From assembly GCF_001649575.2 (NCBI RefSeq), contig NC_051431.1, positions 15,156,514 to 15,220,513 of the forward strand: a stretch of 64,000 nucleotides of DNA, given 5' to 3'. Made by a program: the position numbers and the translations under genes. This document shows, piece after piece, positions 37,030-49,110 of this stretch. Source of the stretch: Kryptolebias marmoratus (taxonomy: Eukaryota; Chordata; Actinopteri; Cyprinodontiformes; Rivulidae). The notes beneath the pieces were generated by a model. It searched no databases and was not told the DNA's origin. It worked only from the letters and a program-made list of their open reading frames with translations. The first letter of the stretch is position 1. Each line of letters starts with the position of its first letter.

Positions 37030-38366
37030 CTAACTGACAAAAAATGTTAAGCACCCAGAAGAAATTATCTGATTTGGATGTAGATTAGTACACATGCAGA
37101 CCAGTGATGGATATGCAAATGATTTGATTTGGAAGGTGCTGGCACCTCTGAAATGGGCTCCAGAGGTTGTGGCATTATGAGTGAAAAGGCTGTGTTATGA
37201 AAAACACAGGGTGCCTCTTAGTCGTGTGAGACAGCATAACCAGCACGTGACGAAGTTTAATAGGGGTCACATTATGAGTTTGCATGAAGACGGGAAGTTG
37301 TATCGCGCAACTACCCGGAGTGTGGCATGTACAGATATCATAGTGGCTTGATGTTGGAACTAATGGGTACATGAGAGCACCCACACACGTGGTGAAGGTT
37401 CTGATCACCTATATCAGAACACTCCAGGGCAAAAATCATCATATTGTGCTCCAAGCCTGACAGAATCCTATGACATCTGTGCCTGTCATTCGGGTACAAG
37501 TACTGAATACTGCCAAGATGACAATATCATGTGTCATCTCACCAGTGTCTCAGCCACTGGCATCAGCCATACTACAAGTTCATCATCCGATGCATGGACT
37601 AATAACACCAGAGTAGAGACTGCTGCATTTGGAGTGGCGCCTTAACCAGGAAAAATGGACAGATGACAAGTGGTGTATCATTTTTTTAGTGATGAATGTT
37701 AATTATACATTGCCACGGATGACTGCTGTACGTGCACATGGTAGCACCAAAGAGAGAGGACCAGTCCTTCTAATGTTGTGAAGAGACACCATTATTACTC
37801 CTTACATCTTGGTGTGAGGAACCATAGGGTCACCTCTGGTTGTGATCTGAGGGAACCTCACAGCACAGCTCTACATAACTGACATCCTGGGTCCTCGTGT
37901 TTTACCATTCCAGAGACAGTACTGCGGTACAGTCTTTCAGCAAGACAACACCCATTCACACACAGCATGTGTCTCTGGACTGCCTGAGTGATGTTGAAAT
38001 CCTCCCATAATCAGCCCCATCTTTTTTCAATTGAACAAGTGTGGGATTTGCTCATATGTCAGCTCAAAGACATGCAGTGCCGATTTGCCAGATCTTGAGA
38101 ACCAGTTCTAAGAGCTGTGGGCTAACTTGCAGCAGAAAAGAATACAATGTCTGTATGACCTAATTTCACACCAAATCACTGCTTGTATCCAGGTCCATGG
38201 GGTTTCACACTCTACTCACATGGGACCAGCAGTATGCTCTTACTGTCAGCTCAACTATCCATTTTTCTATTTTTTATTTCAATCATTGCAATACAGTCAC
38301 ATGACTTTTCAACACTTTTTTTCCCCACCAATCCATCTAAGTGCTTGACATTTTTTGTCAGTAAGT
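37030..38366 (+). mobile_element. Tc1/mariner-like DNA transposon, full length but decayed
   Basis: Inverted ends frame the element. Positions 37034-37054 (CTGACAAAAAATGTTAAGCA...) and the reverse complement of 38341-38361 match at 20 of 21 positions. A length of about 1.3 kb is normal for a Tc1 element. The interior holds a decayed transposase on the + strand. Exact termini and TA duplication are not clear, because the bases just outside the matched ends differ. Confidence 0.85.
37230..38220 (+). pseudogene. Tc1-like transposase pseudogene
   Basis: Tc1 transposases cut and paste the element using a DDE/D catalytic triad. Seen: FFSDEC near 37685-37699, which matches the family's FSDES block with the first catalytic Asp and is followed at once by a stop. 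VFQQDNTHSHTACVSGLPE at 37932-37988 matches the QDN...H.A block with the second Asp, and then hits TGA. IEQVWD (about 38029-38046) matches the third block but in another frame. Stops and frameshifts throughout show it is dead. Its C-terminal part is the short open frame near 38127-38348. Confidence 0.8.
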
Positions 38367-40379
38367 GTATTTTAGCTCACACACAAAAAGTATTCACACA
38401 CATTCGTCCTCACAGAGGTTGTGAGTGTTAAATTTAGTCTAATGCAAACAGCTATGTATGAATCAAATAAAATTACTGACAAGTAACCCGAAAATAAAGG
38501 AGAGAAAATATAAAGTAGATTCTCCCTTTGTCAAGGTTAACAGCAGTGGGATTCAAACTAATACTTCTGTTTTTAAATGAATAGCAAAGGCTTATTCTGG
38601 CATTCACAAATTAAGCCATAATAATTTAGATTCAGATTGACTTTCTCATGATTGATTTTTTATGTGACCCTCATTACCAGAAACAACTCCATTGTTACTG
38701 TGAAAGTTGGCACTGAAGTTGATATTGTCACAAATATTAACACTTGCTCCATTCTGTCTCCATGGCAATTTAATTATAATCTGTCACAACTTTTACATAA
38801 TGTGTTTTGAGTCAGACTGTTCATCTCCTAAGGACACCTTTACACACCTCACTTTGTGTCGTGAGAAACAGCAAGTATTTGTACAACACCAAAACTGTGG
38901 TTTTACGGGAATCACTTTAAGAGAATTGTGTTTAACTGAATTTTTAAAATTAAAATGGACACTGCAGTTCATAACAGAGAACCCTGCAAGCCCCAGTCAT
39001 CATCTGAAATTTTCCAAGTTTTCCTAAGATTAAATTTGTTATGCTGCAAAGATGGGAGAAAAGGCAAAAAGACATGATTTATTTATTTTTTGTTCTAACA
39101 TATTAAGACCTACCAAACTTAGAAAAAGAGGCAGGCTTGGGTCTTCTTCCTTTTCTTTTTAAGGGAACCCCAGACCAATTCAGCAATCACTTGAAGTTGT
39201 TGCCCTAAAGCAAGACATAACGGCATTTAAGGCTTTCTGGTTCGATTCCTATCACGAATTCAGTCCGGGGATTCTTTCACATCAATTCACAATCATACAA
39301 GGTCACACACACACAGAGGGAGAGAGAGAAAAAAAAGCAAACATAGCTATCTGCCAAGTTAAACTTCCTGGTGGAGGTTCAGTGCCATCAATAAGCTTGG
39401 CTCTGAGACTGATCCAGCCAGTACCATGCTGCCCACAGGCTTTTGCAAACGAATACATAAATACAAATCCACACACTGACATTCATTTCATGCTGTTTCT
39501 ACGTCACACCTTACTGTAAAGTCTGTCTGTCTCCTTTGAGAGGTGAGGAATAAATTTATGGGATGAGGATGGGGAGGATCGTAAGGAAGATTTACAGTTC
39601 TTTAAGGAACACATGAATGAGGCAGAAGGGAAATATGAGTTAGATCAAATGTAGCAAATGACATGTGGGTGTTTGACAATTCCCCTAGATATACTCTACT
39701 TAAGACCTTCAGAGGAAGTGCAGATAAAACAAGTGCAAAAATGAAACATAAGCACACAGAAAGCATGGCTTCTCTTTACCAGGGTGATCTTTCCTACGTA
39801 TTTTACTAGAAGAGCTGCAGTAAAAAATTGGATCTGTGGTATTTACCTTCTGACAGGCAGAAGAACAGGTTAACAATGCGAAGAATCGGGACTGTTTAAT
39901 CAAAGACTGATGGTTTGTGCTGTGGTGAGGGATCGGTTTGTGTAAGTGTTTGTCAGATCAGAGAATAATGAATTTCAGCTCTGTGGGGAAATAAAAACAG
40001 TGAGGTGACTGTTGTGCCTCGAGCAGCTCCGCGTGGAAACATATAATGACAGAGTGGGTGTCACTGAGGCGGCTTTCATATTTTAACACACAATAGAATT
40101 CAAGACAGCACTTAAAGGCATCTGAAGTCTTAAGACATTTTTTGTTACATGCTTTGTCTATTTGATGGCTGGTAATGTAGTGATGAATGAAAAGTGTTAC
40201 ACATCAGCTCAGCTTGGGTCAAGGGAGGGAATATAAAACTACCATATAGTCGAGTTAAAACAGGAATATTTATTATTTAAAAGTACAGTACAACAGAGGA
40301 TGGCATAAAAGAGCACATGCAGCAAAAGGAAAGGCCGATGGCAAAACTTTATAAATGAAATTAACATTCCTTAAATGAA
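38367..40379. other. Unassigned non-coding stretch
   Basis: Contains a short CA/GA-rich microsatellite near 39.31 kb. The 106-codon frame at 38707-39027 has no splice context or recognisable domain. Confidence 0.5.
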
Positions 40380-40725
40380 TGCCTATGGCCAATCGCAATG
40401 CATCCCAAAATTTTTAACAAAACTCTAGTGTGATCTTAAAGTGCTTGGACTATGTGATAGGGATGACTCCCAGCTCCTAGCACACAAAATTGTAGTTCCA
40501 AGTCAGTCAAAAATAACTGATTTATATTTTTGTTTCTCAAGCTGTGATGACAGACTAACTGTAGTTAATCAATTGTTAATAAATTAATGCTTTCTAAGAG
40601 TTTCAATAAAATCCATCTAGTAGGTCAGATATTTTGCTAACAGGCAGACAAATCAACCCACGCACACATACACAGACAGGCAATTATATTACCACTTACC
40701 TTTCATGGCGGAGAGCAATAAAAAT
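40380..40725 (-). repeat. Family A interspersed repeat, reverse copy
   Basis: It runs from 'gccaatcgcaatgcatccca' through 'gtgatcttaaagtgcttgga' and 'gatattttgctaacaggcag' to 'cacttacctttcatggcgga'. Confidence 0.7.
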
Positions 40726-42230
40726 AAAAGCTATGACAAAATAAAAATTTAGAGAAACTAAAACCTGTCCAATCTTTTGAAATTAAAAAGGATCAAACAA
40801 AAACATACCATGTTTTTATTACCGTGTATTTATTCACCAAACCGGTGAACAGGAGTGAGGTTCTCATGCTGAGTCACTACTGTCCTGAATGACATTTTGC
40901 CTGTGTGTTTCAGCAGATTCAACGACAAGCGATCTTTAAAACTGACAACCTGATTCTATTCCGGGTCTGTTTGGCACTTGATGAAAGGAACTCCCGAGCA
41001 GTGCCACAGGGAATGTCAAGTGACCTAATGACATTATCGTTTGGTTTGTCTTGATCTGTTTTATCGGTTTTTAATAAAGACCAACTTACTGTTTTGTTTA
41101 GGCTTATTCTAAATCATTAAGAAAATGAGTCAGACTGTCATTAAGCTAATGATCAATCAAAATGACATCTTGCCAATTTAGGTTTTATTGGTGTTTAAGG
41201 CACCTCCCAACTTTTGTAAACATGTTTGTTTTAAACAAAGGCAAATAGGTTCTGAAATTCACCAGATAATTTAGAGATTTACAACACATTTGTTCTCAAC
41301 ATTGTTAAAAAATTCATGAAAATGTTTGCAACAGAATGTATCAATAATATATGTGATCATATATTATCTGTCTTCTGTCAATTCTCCAGTCTTCCTGCAT
41401 ACTACCACTTTCAAATGCATTTTTTTTCATTTGGGGACTCAGTGGAAAACATCACAATTAAATTTAAAACAAGTTAGGGTTTTTTTTAACTTACTTTTCT
41501 TTCTATAATTGCCTGCATATGTTATTTTTCCATATTCTTTAATCTGACAAAGATGTCTTCGACCTCAACCACCTACTGGTGATTTGACAGCAGTTTTTCC
41601 AAAGATCAACCAAATCATTAAAACTCAATGCTTGCTGGGTAGACAAGAGCTTGAATTCATCAGAGTATGAAAAAACTCATATACATCAATGCGTATGTGA
41701 AGTCTGGTGTTATGACATTGGCAAAATTGTGGGGGAGTTCTGTAGGCTGTTGGGTGTGGGCTCTTTGGATTATATTTGTGGTTTGTTGACCACAGAAGCT
41801 TCTTCACGTTGTTATCTGGGGACACTTTGTTGTGCTTTTAGGACCCTAACAGTTTTTGTTTAGTCCACTACTGTACTGATGGGGGAAGTTGCCGCTGTAG
41901 GGGGAGGCTGCTGACATGGAGTGAGGTGTGGCTGGTCTTTACAAATGTTTTAAAAAGTGGCAAATAAGTGAAAAAAAACACCTCAGATCATTTTTGTCAA
42001 GTGTTGACCCATGTTGACTCACGTTGAACTTGCTTTTGCCTATTCAAATATTCATTTTCAAAATACATTTTTTTAGCTGCAATCAATTACTCCAAATTAT
42101 CTCACAATATTCTTTGTGTGTGTCAGATGTTGTGCCTTTCCTGTTAATGATCTTTTCCTATAAATTACTGCATATGTACTTTTAAAAACTTAATTCATGG
42201 AATTTTAGTTAACCAAATCTTTTTGTTGTT
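40726..42230. other. AT-rich stretch upstream of the LRFN exon, probably intron
   Basis: No LRR, Ig or early FN3 coding sequence appears on the + strand. This is read as intron because the downstream exon starts mid-domain. Confidence 0.6.
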
Positions 42231-42590
42231 TGTTAAGGACAGATAAAAAAACTCCCGAGATACCAGAACACCTGCTCTCCGTCCTCACACGGGATCAGGA
42301 AGATGCACGGAGGAAGAGAGTCAAAAACAGCCAAGAGTCCATCTTAAAATCAAACACATTTATTCACTTTCAGCGCTAAAAGGGAGACGAGCTGCTTACC
42401 GAAATTCAGAGCACTCAGCCTACGTCTGCCTCTAACTTCCTGCCCCATGTACTTTTGTTGCTCGAAAACCAAAACAATATTCCCGTCTGGTAGTTTTCCA
42501 TATCCCTGCTCCTCGTGGTGTGTTGCCGTGGATTTTTTGATGACATCATCTTATCACGTGTTCTCTGCAACCTATCATTCATCCTGTACA
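42231..42590 (-). mobile_element. LTR-like block (possible solo LTR), uncertain
   Basis: The block has higher GC than its flanks. It starts TGTTAAGGAC and ends CCTGTACA, so it has TG...CA ends on either strand. On the minus strand it carries AATAAA (42359-42364) roughly mid-block, as an R/U5 boundary might. No internal retroelement genes are nearby, and I found no matching target-site duplication (ttgtt versus tttct). It could instead be another GC-richer repeat or a conserved non-coding sequence close to the LRFN exon. Confidence 0.3.
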
Positions 42591-42769
42591 TTTCTCTTCT
42601 AGGCTCTGAATTCCGGTAAATGGAAACTTCATGGTCTTACATTTTATATAACTTCACGTTATTAAATCTAAACCGTAGTAATTGTTTCTTCATTGATATT
42701 TACACATTTGTTGAAAAGTGTGTGTGTGTTTCAAAATGCACTTTTTGATTTTCTTTATTTAGAATCCCT

Positions 42770-42808
42770 ATACTGATACTGCGATCTTCTTTGTCTTTGT
42801 CATGGCAG
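42770..42808 (+). promoter_or_regulatory. 3' splice site of the LRFN exon
   Basis: A T-rich tract (ttctttgtctttgt) runs into catggcag and then G-ATG. This matches a vertebrate acceptor. The phase-2 break restores an Arg codon if the upstream exon ends in AG, which would fit a normal AG|GT donor. Confidence 0.8.
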
Positions 42809-43535
42809 GATGATTCCATCCAGCAGCAACGACTTCCTGGTTCGAGACCTTGCTGCTGGACGCAGCTACGATCTTTGTGTCCTGGCCGTTTTTGATGACG
42901 TCATCACATCACTGACTGCAACACGTCCTTTGGGCTGTCTATCATTCACGACGGACACAGAGTTCAGCCAGTGTCAAGCTCTACACAGCCACTTTTTGGG
43001 CGGAACTATGATCATCATCATCGGAGGGATTATTGTTGCATCTGTGCTAGTTTTCATCATCATTTTAATGATTCGATACAAGGTTTACAATCACCAAGGC
43101 ACAGGCCATGGAAAAGCTACCATTACAGCTGCAGCACCAAGACCACAGAGCAATGGACAAGGAGGCAGTCAGGTCCAAGTCCTGCCTCATTCTGCCTCAA
43201 AGATGACAGACAGTCAGGATGAGCAGGTGCTTTTGCCATCCAGGGCCATGTCGCCTAGCAACCCTGTAAAAGACACAGTGGCACTGGTCGAGGAGGAGAG
43301 TAGTGGACAGTTCGTCATGGCAAAGACTGACTCCTTGTCTAATGAGGAGCTGCTCTCACCAACCAAGGCCCGCTTCTCTTCCAGGGTTGCCATTGAGATG
43401 AAAATCAGACCGCAGTCTGTCGCCAAAGAGCCCTCATCTCCCAAGGAACTGGCAGGTAGTGGAGAGACAGAAATGGGGGGGGAAGGAATAAACATAGAGA
43501 AGCCAAGCGTGGAAGGGAGCATTTCAGAGAGGTGA
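42809..43535 (+). CDS. lrfn5: LRFN/SALM-family synaptic adhesion protein, C-terminal exon (FN3 end, TM, cytoplasmic tail); partial
   Basis: LRFN (SALM) proteins are postsynaptic single-pass adhesion molecules (LRR-Ig-FN3-TM-tail) that bind presynaptic partners and organise synapses. Seen: the exon opens after a pyrimidine-rich tract and AG at 42807-42808. Its first base G completes a split codon (phase 2), so the ATG at 42810 is an internal Met, not a start. Numbering from that Met, residues 1-48 end the FN3 domain ([18 protein letters not shown], with C43 nearby). Residues 66-88 are a hydrophobic helix ([20 protein letters not shown]) followed by basic RYK. The remaining ~150 residues are a Ser/Pro/Glu-rich tail. 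The helix is family-diagnostic. Tail pieces ([13 protein letters not shown]) resemble LRFN5 from memory, and the ISER terminus lacks the PDZ-binding motif, as in SALM4/5. LRR, Ig and early FN3 exons lie outside the window. The paralogue is an inference; family membership is near certain. The stop overlaps a possible splice donor (GT at 43532). Confidence 0.9.
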
Positions 43536-44190
43536 AAACAGTTGACAGAAAGAGAGTGGGTGGAGACATTCAAAGAAGGGACACAAAGAAGGCAAAGTCA
43601 AACAGAAAGAGATGTAGGAAGACAAATAGACAATGTGCAATGAGAGTGTGAAATTGAGCGAGATAATAATGGAGGAAAGAACAGTGAGAAACTGAGTGAG
43701 TGTGAAAGAAAGAATAAAAAAAAAACACCATTCTTGTGCTCTTAAAATATATTAAAAGAGACAAAAGGTGAGAGAACCTTCCGTCTGTAGAAGTGCATTT
43801 TTCTAAAGTTTTATTTAACTTTTTCTTTGAAGTTTCATTCTGTTTGAAAGACCTACTCAACAAAAGGCTTGGAATACAGTCTGGGAAAAAAATACTTTAA
43901 CTGCAGTCATGCTTGTTTTCTACTCTTGCAAAGTACTAAGCCTAATGTCTTAGCAGTGAAAGGTTTTAAAATTGATAAGAAGTTCAGGTAATTGCTAAAT
44001 GTTTGCCCAAGTAACTTGGGCATTGGATTATGACCATATTTTTAGAAAACAATGCTCATGTGCTTTCTCAAATCACTGTTAGACTACAGTAAACAGTAAA
44101 CAGCACAATGAGCCGATGTTAGAGCAGAAAGTGGTTAGCCAAACGATAACACCTCTTAGGTGAATGTTCCATTTGTATCCAATAAATCTC
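43536..44190 (+). other. Probable 3' UTR of the LRFN transcript, with candidate poly(A) signals
   Basis: Purine-rich sequence without a usable frame follows the stop. AATAAA hexamers occur at 43713-43718 (inside an A-rich run) and at 44181-44186. The second is the better candidate, since it is not in a homopolymer. The true transcript end is unknown. If the donor at 43532 is used, this segment is intronic instead. Confidence 0.45.
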
Positions 44191-44974
44191 TACAATTAGG
44201 CTAAAAGAAGAAAGCCCTTTTATCATTAGGAAAAGCAAAGCCCCCCCAAAAACAACAAAAAACAAAAGGCCATAGAGGCAGGATGAAAATCATTTAAAGG
44301 TTGTAAAAAATTCTCCCAAAATATTTTTCTCCTAAATAGAGCAAATAATTTAATAATAAATTATGCCAAGACATTGGCTGAGGTTGCATTTCACAAAATG
44401 TTCAGGCTTCCTTGAAATTAGGTTTGTATATAACAAGACAGCAACAATATAGTATTTAATAGAGCAATGAACAAAACATTAAAGCTTTCCCTCTTACTGG
44501 AATACCAAGGATGCAAAAAGACTGTCAGCAAGACAGAAACAAAAGCTAGAGACAGATTTGTTAATTTATAAATTGCTTTGTAACAATTCTTCTTACTGAT
44601 GATGTATGATTGAAAACTTGAAAAAGACAGAAAGATGGAAAACAAACCAAGAAATACATCAATAGAATCACAGCAAAACAGATGGATGGCCATGGACAGT
44701 GCAGCTGAGATGAATGATGAAAACATGCCTTTCTGACACATAGAGATTCAAAATCCAAGTCTGTGCTATTGCTGAAAAAGTTCTAATGATGTTTCAGTTT
44801 AGATCAAATATAGCTGTTTGAAAGCTGGGGTTAGCTGTCAAGAAACATGATGAACCTGGAATCATGTGGTTCATAGGTAATGAAAACAAAAATAGAAAAA
44901 AAATGTGCTTTTTTATGAAGATGCAGTGTGAATGCTGAATGACTGCTGAATTTTGTTGAAGAAGCTGAAACCTA

Positions 44975-45260
44975 ACTATTAAAATTAAAACAAGCAGAAC
45001 AAAAACTAAGACAAACAGTAAAAAGCTACAACAGGAACAGTAGCTAAAAGCTAAAACAAGCAGAAATGCAGCTTAACACTAAAACCAGGAAAATAAGAAC
45101 AAAACACTGGCTAAAATTATCAAACAGTAGCAAAAACCTAAAATTTGCAAAATCATAGCTAAAAACCACAATGATCAAAACCGTAGCTTAAAGCTAAAAC
45201 ATTAAATCCATAGCTAATAGCTAACATTATCAAAATAGTCATTAAAAAGAGCATAAAAAG
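44975..45260 (+). repeat. Degenerate minisatellite based on 'agctaaaac'
   Basis: Units such as 'agctaaaagctaaaacaagc', 'tagctaaaaaccacaatgat' and 'gtagcttaaagctaaaacat' recur about every 20-25 bp with drift. 'caaaa', 'gctaaa' and 'atcaaa' alternate throughout. Confidence 0.65.
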
Positions 45261-47104
45261 ACAAAAACTGAGCAAGTATACTGAGTGTTTTGATTTACGA
45301 ATGATTAAAATAGGTAAAAACGTATGCAGAAGTAGTTCGAATGCAAAAAAAAAAAGAACAAACAGGAGACACTGTACTAGTGCTGAATTAACATTTACAC
45401 AAGCTAAATAGTTAAGGTCAAGTCCTGCACAGTTGTCACAAACCTCCTCTTTTCTTAGTATGCAGCATACTGAAGCAGCACCGCTTTACCTAACACAGTT
45501 TTTGCCAGCGAAAGCTGTTAGATCAAACTTTCTTTATACGTAATTAGACCCACTTCCCCCGATTCAAATTTCGGAAGTGACCTCCGAGGCTCACAGAGTT
45601 CACTTGAAATGCTAAATAGTGCTGTATTCATATAAATTCACAAGAGCATGTGAAAATTATTTCCAGATATATCTTTTCTGCATTAACCCCGCACCGGTGT
45701 TCTTCCCCTTCAACACTAATCCACTCAGGAAAATAAGGGTTTTATTGGAACGAATAAATGGAGACACCTTTTCACATGAGTGGCTTAAACAGCTGAGCTG
45801 AAATACTTTATCAGCTGTTGATAATGTCATTCAATTGCCCTCTGTGAATGGGTTGAAATGAGGTGTTATTGAGCCTCGTGGTGATAGCGGCGAGAGAACA
45901 AGAGATATGAAGAGCATTAAAGAAGCTCAGTCAAGCAGGTTCAGGGAAAGGTTTCTCCCGTTATGAACTTTGCAGCCTCCAAAGTTTCTTACTCTGTTTG
46001 TATCTCAATTAAACGTCTTCAACATTGTTCACATCGCAGTCAGTAATTACTGTGGGAAACACGAATCGCAGAAAGTTTCGACTCTCCTAAATGTCACACT
46101 ATCAAATTTGCCCATGCTAGATCATAATTGGCTTTAAACATTTTACTTAAGTTGTTCTTATCTCTGATTAAGGGGTAATTTATTACAGATAGCTGAGTTT
46201 GTGAGCTTAGTTTGAGGTTGAAGGCCACAGCGGAGTTACAAAGAAGAAAAGTCGGGGAAAGCTCATTAGAGCCGTATGTAACAAGACAGAGTTTGCAAAG
46301 TCTAGTGAAGTTTTTTTTTTTTTCCTATTCAGCATTGAGGTGTCACCATATGCTCAAACTCAAATATTACCCCTATAGACTTCATTAACAGCTCTAGCCT
46401 CGTCTCAGCCTTAAATGACTGAATTGTGACCTCAGGGAGCTTCCAGAGAGTCTCCCGAACAACAATATGATAGGCACAAAAACCAGTTAGTCTAATGTTT
46501 TCTCTTCAGCCAGGAAAAAAAAAGCTACCATTGGCCTTTTGTGTTCTTTGTTTCCATCCTTTGATTCCAGGATCATTTGCACTTAGAGGGCAACCTGCAG
46601 TGAAGAACAAAACTCCTGCCTTTGTACAAAGGCTGCTGGGGTTCCTCGGGGTGTAACTGTGTCTGTGATGTGTTTCACCGATTGCTGCATTGCAGAAAAA
46701 GACAACATTGATCTGATCCGAGAGAAAGCCGCAGTGGTTCTGTTCCTCGGAGACCGAGGAAATAAATATGAGACCAAACGTTTGAAAAAAAAAAAACTTT
46801 ACCATTTTCTTATTTTGTTGTATGCCCACATTTATATTTATGAATTGCAATTATTTTTAAATAATAAAAAAAAAGTATTTTCTTAAATAATATGTTTTGG
46901 AATGAAAAAGTAGCTGCTAGTGATTCTGATAATAGGACAAAAATCCACTTTCAAATAGATTTTAAAATTAGAAAAGGTGAGCTCTATGCAATTTTATTTG
47001 AACTTAAACTGCTCCACATTAATTATTGATGAACATTTAATTGCAACTGTTGCACTAAGTGGGGATTGTGGACTCTCCATTTATTAAGGAGCCCAAACTG
47101 TGTT
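45261..47104. other. Non-coding stretch, no gene seen
   Basis: Mostly unique-looking text between the minisatellite and a family A copy. Frames at 46506-46886 are overlapping, on both strands, and unsupported. Confidence 0.5.
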
Positions 47105-47665
47105 GAGCAGGTTAGTTATTATCACACACTGCCCAAGGCAAAGGGCTGATAATATTGTTGCCTGTGTCTGTGTCTTTTTGTCTGCTTCTTTTGTTTATCT
47201 CTTAACAAAATATCTCATGAACTACTGGATGAGTCCAGCCAAGACTAGTCAACAAATGGAGTCAACTCAATTCAAGATAGCCCCTACAACTAAGTGAAAT
47301 TAGCAAACACCAGAACGGCTAAAACTTAAGATTAAGTAAGTTTACCTGACATAGACCTAAATTTTGGTGTGTTTGTAGCTGAGTGTCATCTCCAAGAGAT
47401 TAAACAGATTTTAATGAACATGTCAGAAAGTAATGACTGGATGTACATTTACAGCTGATTAACTTGTGGTGTCAACCCAATTGAAAATAGCCGCCACAGC
47501 TAACAAATTTCGTAAACTCAAAACTGGGTATAAATTAGTCAGTATAACAGATATTGAAGTAAAGTTTGATGTGGAAGTAGCTGAGAGTCATCTCAACACA
47601 TACTCTAATGGTTAACACATCGCACTACATCTTACAATATCGCTTGAGTTTGTGCTAGACATTAT
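47105..47665 (+). repeat. Family A interspersed repeat, forward, partial tandem duplication
   Basis: One unit starts 'cacactgcccaaggcaaagg', with 'atatctcatgaactactgga' and 'gtagctgagtgtcatctcc'. A second partial unit follows directly (gattttaatgaacatgtcag ... gtagctgagagtcatctcaa). Confidence 0.75.
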
Positions 47666-47979
47666 TTTCAAGATATAACCAAACAGGCTGTATTTCCATC
47701 CCTTCTAATACTAAGATGATCTTAGTTTAAACTCTGGCACGAAAGGCAGAAGGTGATGTGGATTTCTTCAAAGAATGCAAGGTTTTAATTTGATTCATGC
47801 CTTAATGTAAAATTGTTTTTTTTTTGTCAAATTGCATATTGCTGAAGCACATCTTTTCACCTTCATTCTGGCCTCTCGCTTTTCTAGTCAAATACCCCAG
47901 ATGTCCCAATAAACCTCCTGAAAGAGATTTATTTCTTAATTAGCTATTAAAATAATTTTTTGGAATGTTGCATGATGCC

Positions 47980-48225
47980 CTAAAGGGGTAGCTCAGATCA
48001 TTTGAAGTTGGGTTTTTAAACAGGTTATAAACAAATAATATATTACCTGTTGTAGGTCAGAACTAATTTGGACAAATCTATATTAGTTCTGAACAGACTA
48101 ACCAGCCCTGAGTGGGGCCAAGATAAAAGTGGATTGCTGACATCCTAAAACAACTTAAATCTCAAAAGTTTCATTATGGGTAAAATTATTTACTAAACCT
48201 TGACACCACTCTTACATCACACAGC
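47980..48225 (+). mobile_element. Family B element, 3'-truncated copy
   Basis: It begins 'taaaggggtagctcagatca' then 'tttgaagttgggttttt' and continues 'tattacctgttgtagg', 'ggattgctgacatcctaaaa'. The right inverted end was not found. Confidence 0.6.
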
Positions 48226-48859
48226 TCTTTAACCTGAATGCTACCATTTGTGGAGATTGTCTGTTAGCTTGTTTGTCTGCTGAATTAGCAGTAATTAACC
48301 CATGCATATGATTATGTCCAGAAAATTGCAATTTCAAGAACAGCCAAGAGAACATTGAAAGTCTGCACATGTGTGAAGTACTGTTCACTTTCTAGGACCA
48401 AAAAAAGTCAATATTGTTCAACCCCGAAACAGTCCCCATCAGAAAAACAGGATGAAGACATCAATTTTGATTAACTGCAAGGCGAAACTGGTGGTAAAAT
48501 TTACATCTATAAAATGAGATAAATCTGTTTGTTTAAAAGCAGGATGTGTAAAATTGGGGTCAACTGCTAAATCTCTGTAGGCCTGTGCTTGTATTTGTGA
48601 ATTGAACCGCCTTGTGCCTGTGCAGATGTTTCCACAAGGTTAGGCAGGAGAGAAAAATAGTCCAACCCAAGGATGTGAGTGAGCTGTGAGTGAGTGTGTG
48701 TGTGAAGTGTAAGTGTGTGTGTTCTTCCCCTGGCCCCTCCATGACCCTGTAGCCTGTCTGTCCTCCTTGTATTTTAATCTATCATCACTCCTTTCATTGT
48801 CATCTCGTATGCCCGACCTCATTCTTCACTGCCACCTGTCTCTGTGAATTCAGCTCGCA

Positions 48860-49110
48860 GGATTGCCAACTTTCCCTCCACCTCCTGCCGTCTTTCCGCA
48901 GCTCTCCCTGACGTGCTTCCACTCTTCTTTTCCTGGTTTTCTGGCTGTCCTGACTCTTCCTCTCTCCTCTTCCCACATTTGTTTGTGCACTGTTCAGCTG
49001 CATTCAAGTCACTGTTTTTCACTGTTGCTTATTATTTCTCTTCATGTCTCTTTGCTTCCTTTTGCTTCGTTTCCTTCTCCGTTTCTCTTCTGTCTCTGAT
49101 TTTTGGATGC
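48860..49110. repeat. Pyrimidine-rich tract
   Basis: The + strand is C/T-biased, which removes stop codons and creates the 219-codon Phe/Ser/Leu-rich frame spanning 48844-49503. Confidence 0.7.

Noticed and set aside
40111..40220. Family B-like start (cttaaaggcatctgaagtct)
   Set aside because: Only about 30 bp of similarity and no matching right end.
43214..43573. 119-codon antisense frame opposite the LRFN exon
   Set aside because: Shadow of the real coding strand. Low-complexity Ser/Leu content and no independent signals.
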